A DNA stretch of 64,000 bases from Labrys wisconsinensis (GCF_030814995.1 NZ_JAUSVX010000004.1:1-64000); one strand, 5' to 3'. Positions 18,534 to 27,216 are shown, counted from the stretch's first letter. The notes: generated by a model from the sequence alone, not told the origin. Translations and numbers: made by a program.

Positions 18534-19321
18534 CCGCCGCGGTCCTGGCGCCGGCGCCTACCGCTGCGGCGGCCGATGCCGCCTTTTTGAGGCTCGCCGG
18601 CGTCGGCAAGCGCTTCGGCGGCCTGCTCGCCCTCGACGGCATCGACCTGGAGATCCGGCGCGGCGAGGTGCTCGGCCTGCTCGGCGACAACGGCGCCGGC
18701 AAGACCACGCTGGTCAAGGTCATCGCCGGCGTGCACCAGCCGAGCGCCGGCACGATCGAGTGCTGCGGCGAGGTGGTGCGGATCGCCTCGCCCGACCGCG
18801 CCCACCAGCTCGGCATCGAGACCGTGTTCCAGGACCTGGCTCTGATTCCGAACCTGCCGGTGGCCGACAATTTCTTCATCGGCCGCGAGCGCACCTTCGA
18901 CCTCGTGCCGCGGCTCATCCGCATCCTGCGCAACCGCGAGATGGAGCGCGACGCCGCCGAGACGCTGAAGCGGCTCGACATCCACATCCCCTCGCTGCGC
19001 GTCAACGTCGACAGCCTGTCCGGCGGCCAGCGCCAGGCGATCGCCATCGCCCGCGCCATCCGCTGGAAGGCGAGCCTCGTCATCCTCGACGAGCCGACGG
19101 CGGCGCTCAGCGTCCCCGAGCAGACCAAGGTGCTGGAGCTGACGCGCCAGCTCGCCGGCCAGGGCGTGGCAGTGGTCTACATCACCCACAACATGGACGA
19201 CGTCCTGCGCGTCACCGACCGCATCGCCGTGCTCCACCGCGGCCGCAAGGCCGCCGAATTGCGCACGGCGGAGACGGACCGCAACGAAATCGTCCACCTC
19301 ATCATGTCGGGCCGGCGCTGA
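18530..19321 (+). CDS. Sugar ABC transporter ATPase, single domain
   Basis: A 263-residue ATPase with Walker A GDNGAGKTT (52-60), Q-loop VFQDLALIP, signature LSGGQRQ and Walker B LVILDEPTAAL. Ribose-type importers usually have a two-domain ATPase of about 500 residues. This one has a single domain, as in the FrcA-type fructose ATPases, and would work as a homodimer. The ATG overlaps the isomerase stop as ATGA, so the five-gene operon ends here. The stop is nine bases from the convergent stop of the flavoprotein gene, with no clear terminator between. Confidence 0.92.
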   Translation: MTAAVLAPAPTAAAADAAFLRLAGVGKRFGGLLALDGIDLEIRRGEVLGLLGDNGAGKTTLVKVIAGVHQPSAGTIECCGEVVRIASPDRAHQLGIETVFQDLALIPNLPVADNFFIGRERTFDLVPRLIRILRNREMERDAAETLKRLDIHIPSLRVNVDSLSGGQRQAIAIARAIRWKASLVILDEPTAALSVPEQTKVLELTRQLAGQGVAVVYITHNMDDVLRVTDRIAVLHRGRKAAELRTAETDRNEIVHLIMSGRR

Positions 19322-19330
19322 CGCGCACCC

Positions 19331-21481
19331 TCAGTCCAGTGGAACGAGACTGGTGATTTCGCGGCGGAAGGGCAGGGTGCCCTCAGGCGGCGGCTCGGCG
19401 TCGAGCTCCTCGGCATAGCGCCGGCCGGCATAGGTGGCGTGGGCGATGGTCGCCGGGGCGAGGGCGTCGCCGATGGTGGTGACGCTCTCGATGCCGGCCG
19501 CGGCCCAGTCGGGCCGTCGGGCCGCGAGGTCGAGCGCCAGCTGCTCCTCCGGCAGGCGCGCCGTCACCAGCACCACCGCGTCGGCCTCGAGGCGCTCCGG
19601 CCGGCCGGTGAACACGCAGGACGTGGCGAGGCCGCCGGCTTCGACCGCGTCGAGCGAGCGGAAGGCCTGGATGGCGATGTCCTTCTCCAGGAGGCGCGTC
19701 TGGATCAGGTGCTGCTCCATGGTGTTGCGCGTCCAGGTCGAGGCCTCCGAGGCCGGCGTGAGGTAGAGCGTCTCGTAGCCCTTCTCCGCCAGGAGCTCGG
19801 CCATGACGCCGCCCATGTAATAGTGGTCGTCGTCCCACACCGCGACGCGCCGCCCGGGCGGCAGGCGCCCGGCCATGATGTCGGAGGGCGAGAGCACCGC
19901 CGCGTCCGGCGCAATCGGGATCGGCCTCGTATGGCGGTGGCCGACGCCGTCGCGCCGCCAGGTGGCGCCGGTCGCGACCGCGACACGCGGGAAGCCGAAG
20001 CCGAGCACGTCCTCGGCGGTGAGGCGGCTGTCGAAGAAGACCTCGACATTGGGCAGCTGGTCGAGCTGCAGCTTGCGGTGGTCGACCACGCGGATCCAGG
20101 CGGAGAGGCCGGGCAGCCCTGCCTCCTGGCGCACCCGGCCGCCGAGCGCCGTGCCGGCCTCGGCCAGCGTCACGGCATAGCCGCGCTTGCCAAGCGCCTG
20201 CGCCGCCTCGAGCCCGGCCGGGCCGGCGCCGACGATCAGCACCGGCTTGTCGGTGGCCTTGGGGCGGATGCGCTCGGGGTGCCATCCCTTGCGCCATTCC
20301 TCGCCCATGGTCGGGTTCTGGGTGCAGCGGATCGGCGAGGAGGTGAAGTCGCCGGAGACGCAGATGTTGCAGCCGATGCATTCGCGGATGTCGTCGAGGC
20401 GGCCCTCCTCGACCTTGCGCGGCAGGAAGGGGTCGGCGATCGAGGGCCGGGCGGCGCCGATCAGGTCGACGATGCCTTTCCGCACCAGGGCGGCCATGCG
20501 GTCGGGCGAGGTGTAGCGGCCGACACCGACCACCGGCTTCGACGTGAGCTTCTTCACGCCTGATATGAACGGCTCCTGCGCGCCCTCCTCGGCGAAGCGC
20601 GAGGTGCGGCTGTCGTTCTCCCAGCCGGCCAGGGTGACGTCCCACAGGTCCGGCAGCTCGGCCATCAGGCCGATCATGTCCTCGACCTCCTCGCGGTAGA
20701 GGCCGCCCTCGCCCAGGAGTTCGTCGACGGAGATGCGCAGCGGCACGGCGCAGGTGTCGCCGACCGCCGCCTTGGTCTCCTCGGTGATTTCGCGCATCAG
20801 GCGGATGCGGTTCTCCAGGGAGCCGCCGTACTCGTCGGTGCGGTCGTTGAAGCGGCGCGACAGGAAGTGGTGCAGGAAGCCGAGGGCATGCGCGGCATAG
20901 ACATAGATCAGGTCGAAGCCGGCGCGTCTGGCCCGCAGCACCGCTTCCAGATGCCATTTTCGCAGGGTGCGGATATCCGCCAGGTCCATGCGCCGGGCCT
21001 GCACGGGGTCATAGCCGAAGGTGGCGACGGGGAGGTGCGCCGGCCCCATCGGCACCTCGCGGCTGTAGAGGTTCGGGCCGTTCATGCCGTTATAGGCGAG
21101 CTCGATGCCGGCGAGGCTGCCGTGCTCGTGGATCTTGTCGGCCATGCGCGCCAGGGCCGGGATGTCGCGGTCGTCCCACAGGCGCAGCTCGATGAAGGGG
21201 GTGATTTCGGAGGAGTGGTGAAGCTCCACCTGCTCGGTGCACACCACCGCCCAGCCCCCTTCGGCCTTGACCCCGCGCATATGGGCGAGGGCCGTCGGGT
21301 CGCGATAGCCCATGCCGTTGCAATGCGGCACCTGATAGAAGCGGTTGCGCGCCGTCACCGGGCCGATCCGCACCGGCTCGAACAGGATGTCGTAGCGCGG
21401 GTCGCGGGCGGATGTGCGCCGGGTCTGGTCGGGGCGATCGAGGGGCGCCGCCTCTCCTGTCACGGTCTGCACGGTGTCCAT
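19331..21481 (-). CDS. Trimethylamine-dehydrogenase-family iron-sulfur flavoprotein
   Basis: A 716-residue protein colinear with trimethylamine/dimethylamine dehydrogenase. It has an N-terminal FMN TIM barrel, a 4Fe-4S motif and a C-terminal domain with a GAGPAGLEAA dinucleotide fold. Cys54 in YQVPHC matches the residue that covalently holds FMN in trimethylamine dehydrogenase. The cluster ligands are Cys368, 371, 374 and 386. The catalytic Tyr195/His198 and Asp290 positions are kept. Two of three aromatic substrate-cage residues differ (Gln84 for Tyr60, Asp378 for Trp355), so the substrate is probably not trimethylamine itself. It likely demethylates another methylated amine. Confidence 0.88.
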   Translation of the reverse strand: MDTVQTVTGEAAPLDRPDQTRRTSARDPRYDILFEPVRIGPVTARNRFYQVPHCNGMGYRDPTALAHMRGVKAEGGWAVVCTEQVELHHSSEITPFIELRLWDDRDIPALARMADKIHEHGSLAGIELAYNGMNGPNLYSREVPMGPAHLPVATFGYDPVQARRMDLADIRTLRKWHLEAVLRARRAGFDLIYVYAAHALGFLHHFLSRRFNDRTDEYGGSLENRIRLMREITEETKAAVGDTCAVPLRISVDELLGEGGLYREEVEDMIGLMAELPDLWDVTLAGWENDSRTSRFAEEGAQEPFISGVKKLTSKPVVGVGRYTSPDRMAALVRKGIVDLIGAARPSIADPFLPRKVEEGRLDDIRECIGCNICVSGDFTSSPIRCTQNPTMGEEWRKGWHPERIRPKATDKPVLIVGAGPAGLEAAQALGKRGYAVTLAEAGTALGGRVRQEAGLPGLSAWIRVVDHRKLQLDQLPNVEVFFDSRLTAEDVLGFGFPRVAVATGATWRRDGVGHRHTRPIPIAPDAAVLSPSDIMAGRLPPGRRVAVWDDDHYYMGGVMAELLAEKGYETLYLTPASEASTWTRNTMEQHLIQTRLLEKDIAIQAFRSLDAVEAGGLATSCVFTGRPERLEADAVVLVTARLPEEQLALDLAARRPDWAAAGIESVTTIGDALAPATIAHATYAGRRYAEELDAEPPPEGTLPFRREITSLVPLD

Positions 21482-21600
21482 GGTTCGGCTCTCCCCCGGG
21501 GCGTCCGCTTATGTCACGGGTGGGCTCCATAGCCCATCCTGCCTGCTCTTCTACCGGATGGACCGCGGTACCCGCGCTGCTTGATCCTGCACCGGCAGCG

Positions 21601-21743
21601 TTCGCGTGGATGGCCGGGACAAGCCCGGCCATGACGCTGAAAGGTCGCGGGACCTTCCCCACGGCACAGCGGTTGCCGCCTGTGCACCACGTCATCCTCA
21701 CCCGCGGCGTCATGGCCGGGCTTGTCCCGGCCATCCACGCGAA
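21601..21743. repeat. Paired inverted palindromes, family C copy 1
   Basis: Two arms, 21601-21636 and 21708-21743, are perfect 36-base inverted copies. Each arm is itself an interrupted palindrome built on TGGCCGGG/CCCGGCCA. They fill most of the 359-base gap between the start of the flavoprotein gene and the stop of the sulfonate-type ATPase gene. A closely related pair occurs at 25038-25153. No gene is visible in the gap. The structure is that of a BIME-like bacterial interspersed element. Confidence 0.85.
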
Positions 21744-21840
21744 CTCGGAAGGATGCCGGAAGCGGTGCAGGCTGATGGGATTCGGCTTTCCACGACGCCA
21801 CGGTCGAACGAGCACCCGACGCCCCCCTCCGCGCCTCCCC

Positions 21841-22737
21841 TCAATGGTCCTCGTCGATTTCGTCGTGCAGCAGGCCGAGGATGCGGCGCTTCAGGGCGAT
21901 GAAATCGGGCTCCAGCATCTGCGCCATCGAGCGTGGCCGCGGCAGCTCGACCTCGATCTCGGCCTTGATCCGGCCGGGCCGCGCCGTCATGACCAGCACC
22001 CGGTCGCCGAGCACCAGCGCCTCGTCGATGTCGTGGGTGACGAACAGCACGGTCTTCTGCTGGCGCTCCCACACGCGCAGCAGCAGCTTCTGCATGGTGC
22101 CGCGGGTCTGGCTGTCGAGGGCGCCGAAGGGCTCGTCCATCAACAGCACCGCCGGGTCGTTGGCGAGCGCCCGGGCGATGGCGACGCGCTGCTTCATGCC
22201 GCCGGAGAGCTGCGCGGGGTAATGGTCGGCGAAGGCGACGAGGCCGACCTCGGCAAGGTAGTGCTCGACGATGTCGCGGCGCTCTGCTGCCGGCAGGCCG
22301 CGACGCTTCGGGCCGTACTCGATGTTGGCGCGCACCGTCAGCCAGGGGAACAGCGTGTAGCTCTGGAACACCATGCCGCGGTCGGGGCCGGGCTCGACCA
22401 CCTCCCGCCCGTCGAGCAGGATGCGGCCCGAGGTGACGTCCTGCAGGCCGGCGGCGAGGTAGAGCAGGCTCGACTTGCCGCAGCCGGAGGGGCCGACGAT
22501 GACGCAGAACTCGTTCTGCGCCACCGTCAGGGACACGTCGTCGAGCGCCAGCACGCCGGGCCTGCCGCCGTAGCGCAGCGTCACGGCCTCGACGGCGAGA
22601 CGCGTCGGCTGTCGGGAGGGACCGGGCTGCGTCGCCTCGGGGCCGGCAGGATCCATCACGCCGATCACCTCGCTGGAATGGCGCATCGCGCCGATGGACT
22701 GCCGCATGGCCGCCGCGCTCCCCGTCAGCTCGCCCAT
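21841..22737 (-). CDS. Nitrate/sulfonate-type ABC transporter ATPase
   Basis: A 298-residue ATPase of the NrtD/SsuB/TauB group with Walker A GPSGCGKS (82-89), Q-loop VFQSYTLFPW, LSGGMKQRV signature and LLMDEPFGALD. About 45 poorly conserved residues precede the ABC domain. Start 22737 lies inside the permease gene (13-base overlap), so the two are coupled. It is the last gene of a minus-strand binding protein-permease-ATPase set and powers uptake of a small anion or sulfonate-like solute. An in-frame upstream extension reads through the permease and is not real. Confidence 0.9.
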   Translation of the reverse strand: MGELTGSAAAMRQSIGAMRHSSEVIGVMDPAGPEATQPGPSRQPTRLAVEAVTLRYGGRPGVLALDDVSLTVAQNEFCVIVGPSGCGKSSLLYLAAGLQDVTSGRILLDGREVVEPGPDRGMVFQSYTLFPWLTVRANIEYGPKRRGLPAAERRDIVEHYLAEVGLVAFADHYPAQLSGGMKQRVAIARALANDPAVLLMDEPFGALDSQTRGTMQKLLLRVWERQQKTVLFVTHDIDEALVLGDRVLVMTARPGRIKAEIEVELPRPRSMAQMLEPDFIALKRRILGLLHDEIDEDH

Positions 22738-23528
22738 GGCGCCACCTTGGCCCGCAGGATCCGGAAGGCCGTGTCGGTGACGAGGCCGAGGATGCCGATC
22801 GCTGCGATGGCCATGAAGATGACGTCGACCTGGAAGCCGCGCATCGCCTTGAGGCTGATATAGCCCAGGCCGCTCGAGGCCGCGACCAGCTCGGCGACGA
22901 CGAGATAGGTCCAGGCCCAGCCCATGGTGACGCGCAGCGTGTCGAGGATGGCGGGCAGGGCGGCGGGGAAGATGACGTGCCACACCACCTCGCGGCGCTT
23001 GGTGCCGAGGGTGTAGGAGGCGTTGACGAGGTCGCGCGAGACGCCGCGGGCGCAATCGGAAATCATCACCAGCTGCTGGAAGAAGGTGCCGAAGAAGATG
23101 ACGGTGACCCGCTGCTCCAGGCCGATGCCGATCCACAGGATGAACAGCGGCACGAAGGAGGTCACCGGCAGGTAGCGGATGAAGTTGACCAGCGGCTCCA
23201 GCCCGGCCTGCACCACGCGGTAGGTGCCCATCCACAGGCCGAGCGGCACCGAGATGGCCGAGGAGACGAGGAAGCCGATGACGACCACCTCGGCGCTGGT
23301 CAGGGTGTGAAAGGCGAGGGTGCCGTCCGAGGCCATGCGCCAGGCGGTCGAGGCGACCACGCCCGGCGTCGGCAGGAACATCTTCGGCACCACGCCGCCA
23401 TAGGAGAGCACGGCCCAGCCGCCGATGACCGCGACCCAGATCAGGGCGCCGGCGGCGAGCACCGCCTCCTTCGGGATGCCGGCGAACGGCGTCGTCAGCC
23501 GCGTCCAGGCCGTCCGGCGCTGTGCCAT
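22725..23528 (-). CDS. Nitrate/sulfonate-type ABC transporter permease
   Basis: A 267-residue inner-membrane protein of the SsuC/TauC type with about six membrane segments and the docking loop region near ...KRREVVWHVIFPAALPAIL. It forms the channel with the ATPase that overlaps its 3' end. The gap of 304 bases to the preceding binding-protein gene is taken up by a family B repeat, so the binding protein may be expressed at a higher level than the membrane parts, as seen in other importers with intercistronic hairpins (inference). Confidence 0.92.
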   Translation of the reverse strand: MAQRRTAWTRLTTPFAGIPKEAVLAAGALIWVAVIGGWAVLSYGGVVPKMFLPTPGVVASTAWRMASDGTLAFHTLTSAEVVVIGFLVSSAISVPLGLWMGTYRVVQAGLEPLVNFIRYLPVTSFVPLFILWIGIGLEQRVTVIFFGTFFQQLVMISDCARGVSRDLVNASYTLGTKRREVVWHVIFPAALPAILDTLRVTMGWAWTYLVVAELVAASSGLGYISLKAMRGFQVDVIFMAIAAIGILGLVTDTAFRILRAKVAPWAS

Positions 23529-23642
23529 GAGGGGTCCTCCGTGGAAGGTCGTCCGGATGGGCCGAAGTGGCGCTGCATGCGGCTCCGCCTAGGGGTAGGC
23601 GAGATGCCACCGTTGTCAAACGAAGCGCGACGCTTGGGCCTT

Positions 23643-23787
23643 CCCTCCCCCTTGCGGGGAGGGATAAAGGGTGGGGGTCGTGGGCATGGAGCTCGACGTC
23701 TCAGGATCGGACCGGCGCTCTTCGACCGAGGGTGCGCCCTGTCTTGATGGACCCCCACCCCTCACCCCTCCCCGCAAGGGGGAGGGG
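23643..23787. repeat. Paired inverted palindromes, family B copy 2 (intact)
   Basis: One arm at 23643-23679 (hairpin CCCTCCCCC-TTG-CGGGGAGGG, then GGGTGGGGGTC) and an inverted arm at 23750-23787 flank about 70 bases. This is the intact form of the element seen interrupted at 3547-3750. Both copies share GGGGGTC at the inner edge of the first arm and GATGGACCCCC at the inner edge of the second. It lies inside the 304-base gap between the binding-protein and permease genes. I see no gene in the gap. Confidence 0.8.
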
Positions 23788-23832
23788 ATTGGCCGGCGTC
23801 GAGTCCGAAGCTCCGGCGTCAGCCCCTTGACC

Positions 23833-24819
23833 TCACTCGCTCTTGATGAAGCGCGTGTCGAGGATCGTCGCGGTGTCGATCGGCATCTTCAGCTTGCCGG
23901 CCTTGCCCCAGATGTCCTGGGCGAACTTGACCAGGTCCGCCGCCTCGCTCTTCTCGGGCGTGCCGAAGAACTCGGCGTTGCGCTCGCGGCCGTAATAGTT
24001 GACGCCCTTGGCGGCGTCGGCGAAGTCGGCCGGCTTCTCCAGATAGCCGCCCACGCCCTTGGCCATGATTTCATAGGCCTTGTCGGGGTTGGTCTTGATG
24101 TAGTCGACGGCCTTGTAATAGCCCTTGATCAGCGCCTTGACGTCGTCGGGGTGCTTGTCGATCACGTCGCATTTCAGCGCCACCACGTCGACGATCAGGC
24201 CGGGGGTCGAGGCGGAATCGACCAGCACCTTGCCCTTGCCCTGCTTGCGCACCTCGGTGAGGTGCGGCTCCCAGGTCACGGCGGCGGGGACGCGGCCGGC
24301 GATGAAGGCGGCGGCGGCATCGTCCGCCGTCATGTTGGTGACGGTGACGTCGTCTTCCGTCATGCCCTCCTTCTTCAGGAGCACGTTGAACCAGAACTCG
24401 GAGACCGAGCCCTCGTTGAAGGCGACGGCCTTGCCCTTGAGGTCCTTCAGCGAGGTGACGTCCGCCTGGGTGATGACGCCGTCGCCGCCATGGCTGTCAT
24501 CGAGCGCCAGGACATATTTGAAGCACAGGTCGGACGAGCGGTATTTCATCAGCTCGTCGACCGTGGAGGCCGCGCCGTCGAGGTCGCCGCCGGCGACCGC
24601 CGCCATGTAGAGCGAGGATTCCTCGATGATTTTCAGGTCGACGTTGAGCCCCGCCTCCTTGAAGTAGCCGAGGTCGCGCGCCAGGAACAGCGGGCCGTAG
24701 CCGACCCAGGTGGTCATGCCGAGGCGGATGGTGCCGGCCTCGGCGGCGCCGGAAAGGCCGAGGCCGAGCGCGAGCAGGGCCGCCGTCGTCATCGATTTGC
24801 GGAGCAGATGCTTGATCAT
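23833..24819 (-). CDS. Nitrate/sulfonate-type ABC transporter substrate-binding protein
   Basis: A 328-residue exported binding protein of the NMT1/THI5-SsuA superfamily. A signal peptide spans about residues 1-27 (KHLLRKSMTTAALLALGLGLSGAAEA), followed by the typical TTWVGYGPLFLARDLGYF start of the mature fold. The start at 24819 was chosen at the signal peptide. The longer frame upstream has no signal-like sequence. It is the first gene of the minus-strand import set 24819-21841. Members bind sulfonates, nitrate, pyrimidine precursors or amides, and the solute here is unknown. Confidence 0.92.
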   Translation of the reverse strand: MIKHLLRKSMTTAALLALGLGLSGAAEAGTIRLGMTTWVGYGPLFLARDLGYFKEAGLNVDLKIIEESSLYMAAVAGGDLDGAASTVDELMKYRSSDLCFKYVLALDDSHGGDGVITQADVTSLKDLKGKAVAFNEGSVSEFWFNVLLKKEGMTEDDVTVTNMTADDAAAAFIAGRVPAAVTWEPHLTEVRKQGKGKVLVDSASTPGLIVDVVALKCDVIDKHPDDVKALIKGYYKAVDYIKTNPDKAYEIMAKGVGGYLEKPADFADAAKGVNYYGRERNAEFFGTPEKSEAADLVKFAQDIWGKAGKLKMPIDTATILDTRFIKSE

Positions 24820-24975
24820 CGTCGTCCCCTGTCTGGTCGCCGGTCGGGCGCCTCGCCTTTGCTTGGCGGTCTTGTCGCGCCGGCCGGCCGGATGGTGCCG
24901 CAACCCGGTCGGGGCGCCGCCACGACGCATCAAAGCACCGGGCCCGGATCGGAAGAATTAGTCTTTTTGGGGCTT

Positions 24976-24998
24976 CTGCTTCGCGGAAGCGAAAGCAG
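24976..24998. promoter_or_regulatory. Hairpin upstream of the binding-protein gene
   Basis: CTGC-TTCGC-GGAA-GCGAA-A-GCAG forms a nine-pair stem with a GGAA loop and one bulged A, about 157 bases upstream of the minus-strand binding-protein start. It is not followed by a U-run on the minus strand. It might be part of a leader structure or simply a remnant of a repeat; the function is unclear. Confidence 0.3.
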
Positions 24999-25037
24999 GG
25001 GAGGGGCGGGCGGCGCGGTCCTCATGTCACCGGCGGT

Positions 25038-25153
25038 GTTCGCGTGGATGGGCGGGTCAAGCCCGCCCATGACGCAACCGTGGCGGCAAGGACTCAACGG
25101 CAGCATCACCCGCGACCGTCATGGGCGGGCTTGACCCGCCCATCCACGCGAAC
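25038..25153. repeat. Paired inverted palindromes, family C copy 2
   Basis: Two perfect 37-base inverted copies at 25038-25074 and 25117-25153 flank a 42-base spacer. Compared with copy 1 at 21601-21743 the outer GTTCGCGTGGATG and inner CATGACG parts are the same. The stem core changes from GGCCGGGacaagcCCGGCC to GGCGGGtcaagCCCGCC on both sides, so pairing is retained. It lies in the 437-base gap (24820-25256) between the binding-protein start and the LysR stop, which otherwise holds only the hairpin at 24976-24998. Confidence 0.85.
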
Positions 25154-25256
25154 TCAGGCAGCGGCAAGGTTTGCACTGCCATGCCGCCGCCCGCTCAGCG
25201 AAGGAGCGTAGCCCATGCGCGCCGGGATGGCGCCTCAGCCGGTCGCCCCGCCTCCC

Positions 25257-26207
25257 TCACCCCTTGCGCACGCGCCGTTCCGTGTCCGGGGCGACCATGC
25301 CAGGGATGTAGGCGTCGGAGACGAAGGCGCGGCAATGGGTCTCGAAGGCGGTGACCAGGCGCGACTTGGCGAGCTGGCTCAGCGTCGCCGTGCCGATCCG
25401 CATCGGCCGGTGCTCGCCGGCGAGGCGCACCCGCACCACGCGGCGCCCGTCCAGGGCGAGGTCCGAGCGCGGCCGGACATTGGCCAGGGTGTAGCCGTAG
25501 CCGTTGGCGACCATGGTGCGGACCACGTCGGGATAGGCCGAGCGCATGGCGATGGTCGGCTCCAGCCCCTCCTTCATGAACAGGGCCAGGAAATATTCGC
25601 GGCTGAGCGGCAGGTCGAGCATCACCAGGGGCTCGCCGGCGAGCTCGCGCAGGCTGACGGCGGTCTGGCGGGCGAAGGGGTGGGATTCGCCCACCACCAC
25701 ATGGGCCGGCAGGCTGGCGAGCGGCGCGAAGCTGATGCCATCGGGGATCTGCAGGTCATAGGTGAGGGCGATGTCGATCTCGGCCCGGCGCAGCCCCTCC
25801 AGGAGCCGCTCCTGGTTGTTCTCGGCGTGGCGGATCTGCGTGGCCGGGAAGGCCGACGTGAAGGAATGGGTCAGTTCCGGCAGCACCATCGGCGCCAGCG
25901 TCACCAGGCAGCCGACGGTGAGCTGGCCGCGCACCTGGTCCCCCGCCTCCGAGGCGACGGTATAGAGCGCCTCGGCCTGCTCGATCACCCGCTTGGCCTC
26001 GCGCAGCAGCGTGCGGCCGGCCGGCGTCAGGGAGAGGCCCTGGGCGTGGTGGCGCACGAAGAGCTGCACGCCGAGCTCCTGCTCCAGATGCGAGATGGCG
26101 GTGGAGATCGAGGGTTGCGAGATGTTGATGCGCTCGGAGGCGAGCGTGATGCTCCCGGTCTCGCCGGCGGCGATGAAATATTCGAGCTGGCGGAAGGTGT
26201 AGCGCAT
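25257..26207 (-). CDS. LysR-family transcriptional regulator
   Basis: A 316-residue LysR regulator with the N-terminal winged helix-turn-helix (FRQLEYFIAAGETGSITLASERINISQPSISTAISHLE split over residues 4-41) and a two-lobe ligand-binding domain of normal length. The start at 26207 sits exactly at the HTH; the frame upstream is not LysR-like. It is divergent from a plus-strand nitrate/sulfonate-type importer and follows another on its own strand, so it may control one or both. The palindrome at 26285-26309 is its likely binding site. Confidence 0.93.
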   Translation of the reverse strand: MRYTFRQLEYFIAAGETGSITLASERINISQPSISTAISHLEQELGVQLFVRHHAQGLSLTPAGRTLLREAKRVIEQAEALYTVASEAGDQVRGQLTVGCLVTLAPMVLPELTHSFTSAFPATQIRHAENNQERLLEGLRRAEIDIALTYDLQIPDGISFAPLASLPAHVVVGESHPFARQTAVSLRELAGEPLVMLDLPLSREYFLALFMKEGLEPTIAMRSAYPDVVRTMVANGYGYTLANVRPRSDLALDGRRVVRVRLAGEHRPMRIGTATLSQLAKSRLVTAFETHCRAFVSDAYIPGMVAPDTERRVRKG

Positions 26208-26284
26208 GGCGCTGTCATAGCCTGCTTCGCCGGCCGCGCGAAAGCCGGGCCGGCTCGCATCGCAGGCAGGACCTTGCCAACTGC

Positions 26285-26309
26285 CCGGGCGAATGAAAGT
26301 TTCGCCCGG
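26285..26309. promoter_or_regulatory. Candidate LysR operator
   Basis: CCGGGCGAA-N7-TTCGCCCGG is a perfect interrupted palindrome with nine-base arms, midway in the 157-base divergent gap between the LysR gene and the importer ATPase. LysR regulators bind interrupted palindromes of this kind upstream of the genes they control. Position and symmetry support the call; no promoter boxes are clear nearby. Confidence 0.5.
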
Positions 26310-26364
26310 CATGGGCCTGCTGCGCCGAGACGTGGCCAAGACGAGATATCCGGGAGGACACGCA

Positions 26365-27216
26365 ATGGATCTGGCCGTTCGGCGGCCCCCTGACGGCGCG
26401 GCCGCCGGCGGCCTGCCGGTCGGCGCGGTCGCCCTGCACGAGGTCAGCGTCGCCTTCGCCATCAGGGGCGCCCCCGCCTACAAGGCGGTCGCGCCGACGT
26501 CGCTCGCGGTGGCGGAGGGCGCGTTCGTCGCCATCGTCGGCCCGACCGGCTGCGGCAAGTCGACCTTGCTCAACGCCGTCGCCGGCCTGCTGCAGCCGGC
26601 GGGCGGATGGGTCGAGATTTTCGGCGAGCGGCTCGCCGGCCTCAACGGCCGGGCCGGCTATCTCTTCCAGCAGGATGCGCTGATGCCCTGGAAGACGGCG
26701 CTGGACAACGTCGCCATCGCCCTGGAGGTCGCCGGCACGCCGCGGCGCGAGGCCGTGGCGGCGGCGCGCGACTGGCTGGGCAAGGTCGGCCTCGCCCGCT
26801 TCGCCGAGCGCTATCCCCACCAATTGTCGGGCGGCCAGCGCAAGCGCGTCGGCCTGGCGCAGGTGCTGATTCGCCGGCCGAGGATCCTGCTGATGGACGA
26901 GCCGTTCGGGCCGCTCGACGCCCAGACCCGCCAGATCATGGGCAACCTTCTGCTCGGTCTGTGGGCAGAGGATCGCAAGGCCGTGCTGTTCGTCACCCAC
27001 GACCTGGAGGAGGCGATCGCGCTCTCCGACCGGGTGGTCATCATGTCCGCCGGGCCGGAGGCGCGCATCATCGGCGACCACGTGATCGACCTGCCGCGCC
27101 CGCGCGATGCCGCCGAGGTGCGGCTCGACCCGCGCTTCCACGCGCTGCACCGGCGCATCTGGGACCAGCTCCGGGCCGAGGTGGCCAAGACCTACGAGGA
27201 GGGCGCGGCGCGGTGA
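26365..27216 (+). CDS. Nitrate/sulfonate-type ABC transporter ATPase
   Basis: A 283-residue ATPase with Walker A GPTGCGKST (59-67), Q-loop LFQQDALMPW, signature LSGGQRKRV and LLMDEPFGPLD. The ATG at 26365 follows a strong GGGAGGA site. A longer frame upstream would run through the candidate operator. The stop overlaps the GTG of the permease gene. It is the first gene of the second importer (ATPase-permease-binding protein, the reverse of the order in the first importer), so the two sets are not a simple recent duplication. Confidence 0.92.
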   Translation: MDLAVRRPPDGAAAGGLPVGAVALHEVSVAFAIRGAPAYKAVAPTSLAVAEGAFVAIVGPTGCGKSTLLNAVAGLLQPAGGWVEIFGERLAGLNGRAGYLFQQDALMPWKTALDNVAIALEVAGTPRREAVAAARDWLGKVGLARFAERYPHQLSGGQRKRVGLAQVLIRRPRILLMDEPFGPLDAQTRQIMGNLLLGLWAEDRKAVLFVTHDLEEAIALSDRVVIMSAGPEARIIGDHVIDLPRPRDAAEVRLDPRFHALHRRIWDQLRAEVAKTYEEGAAR

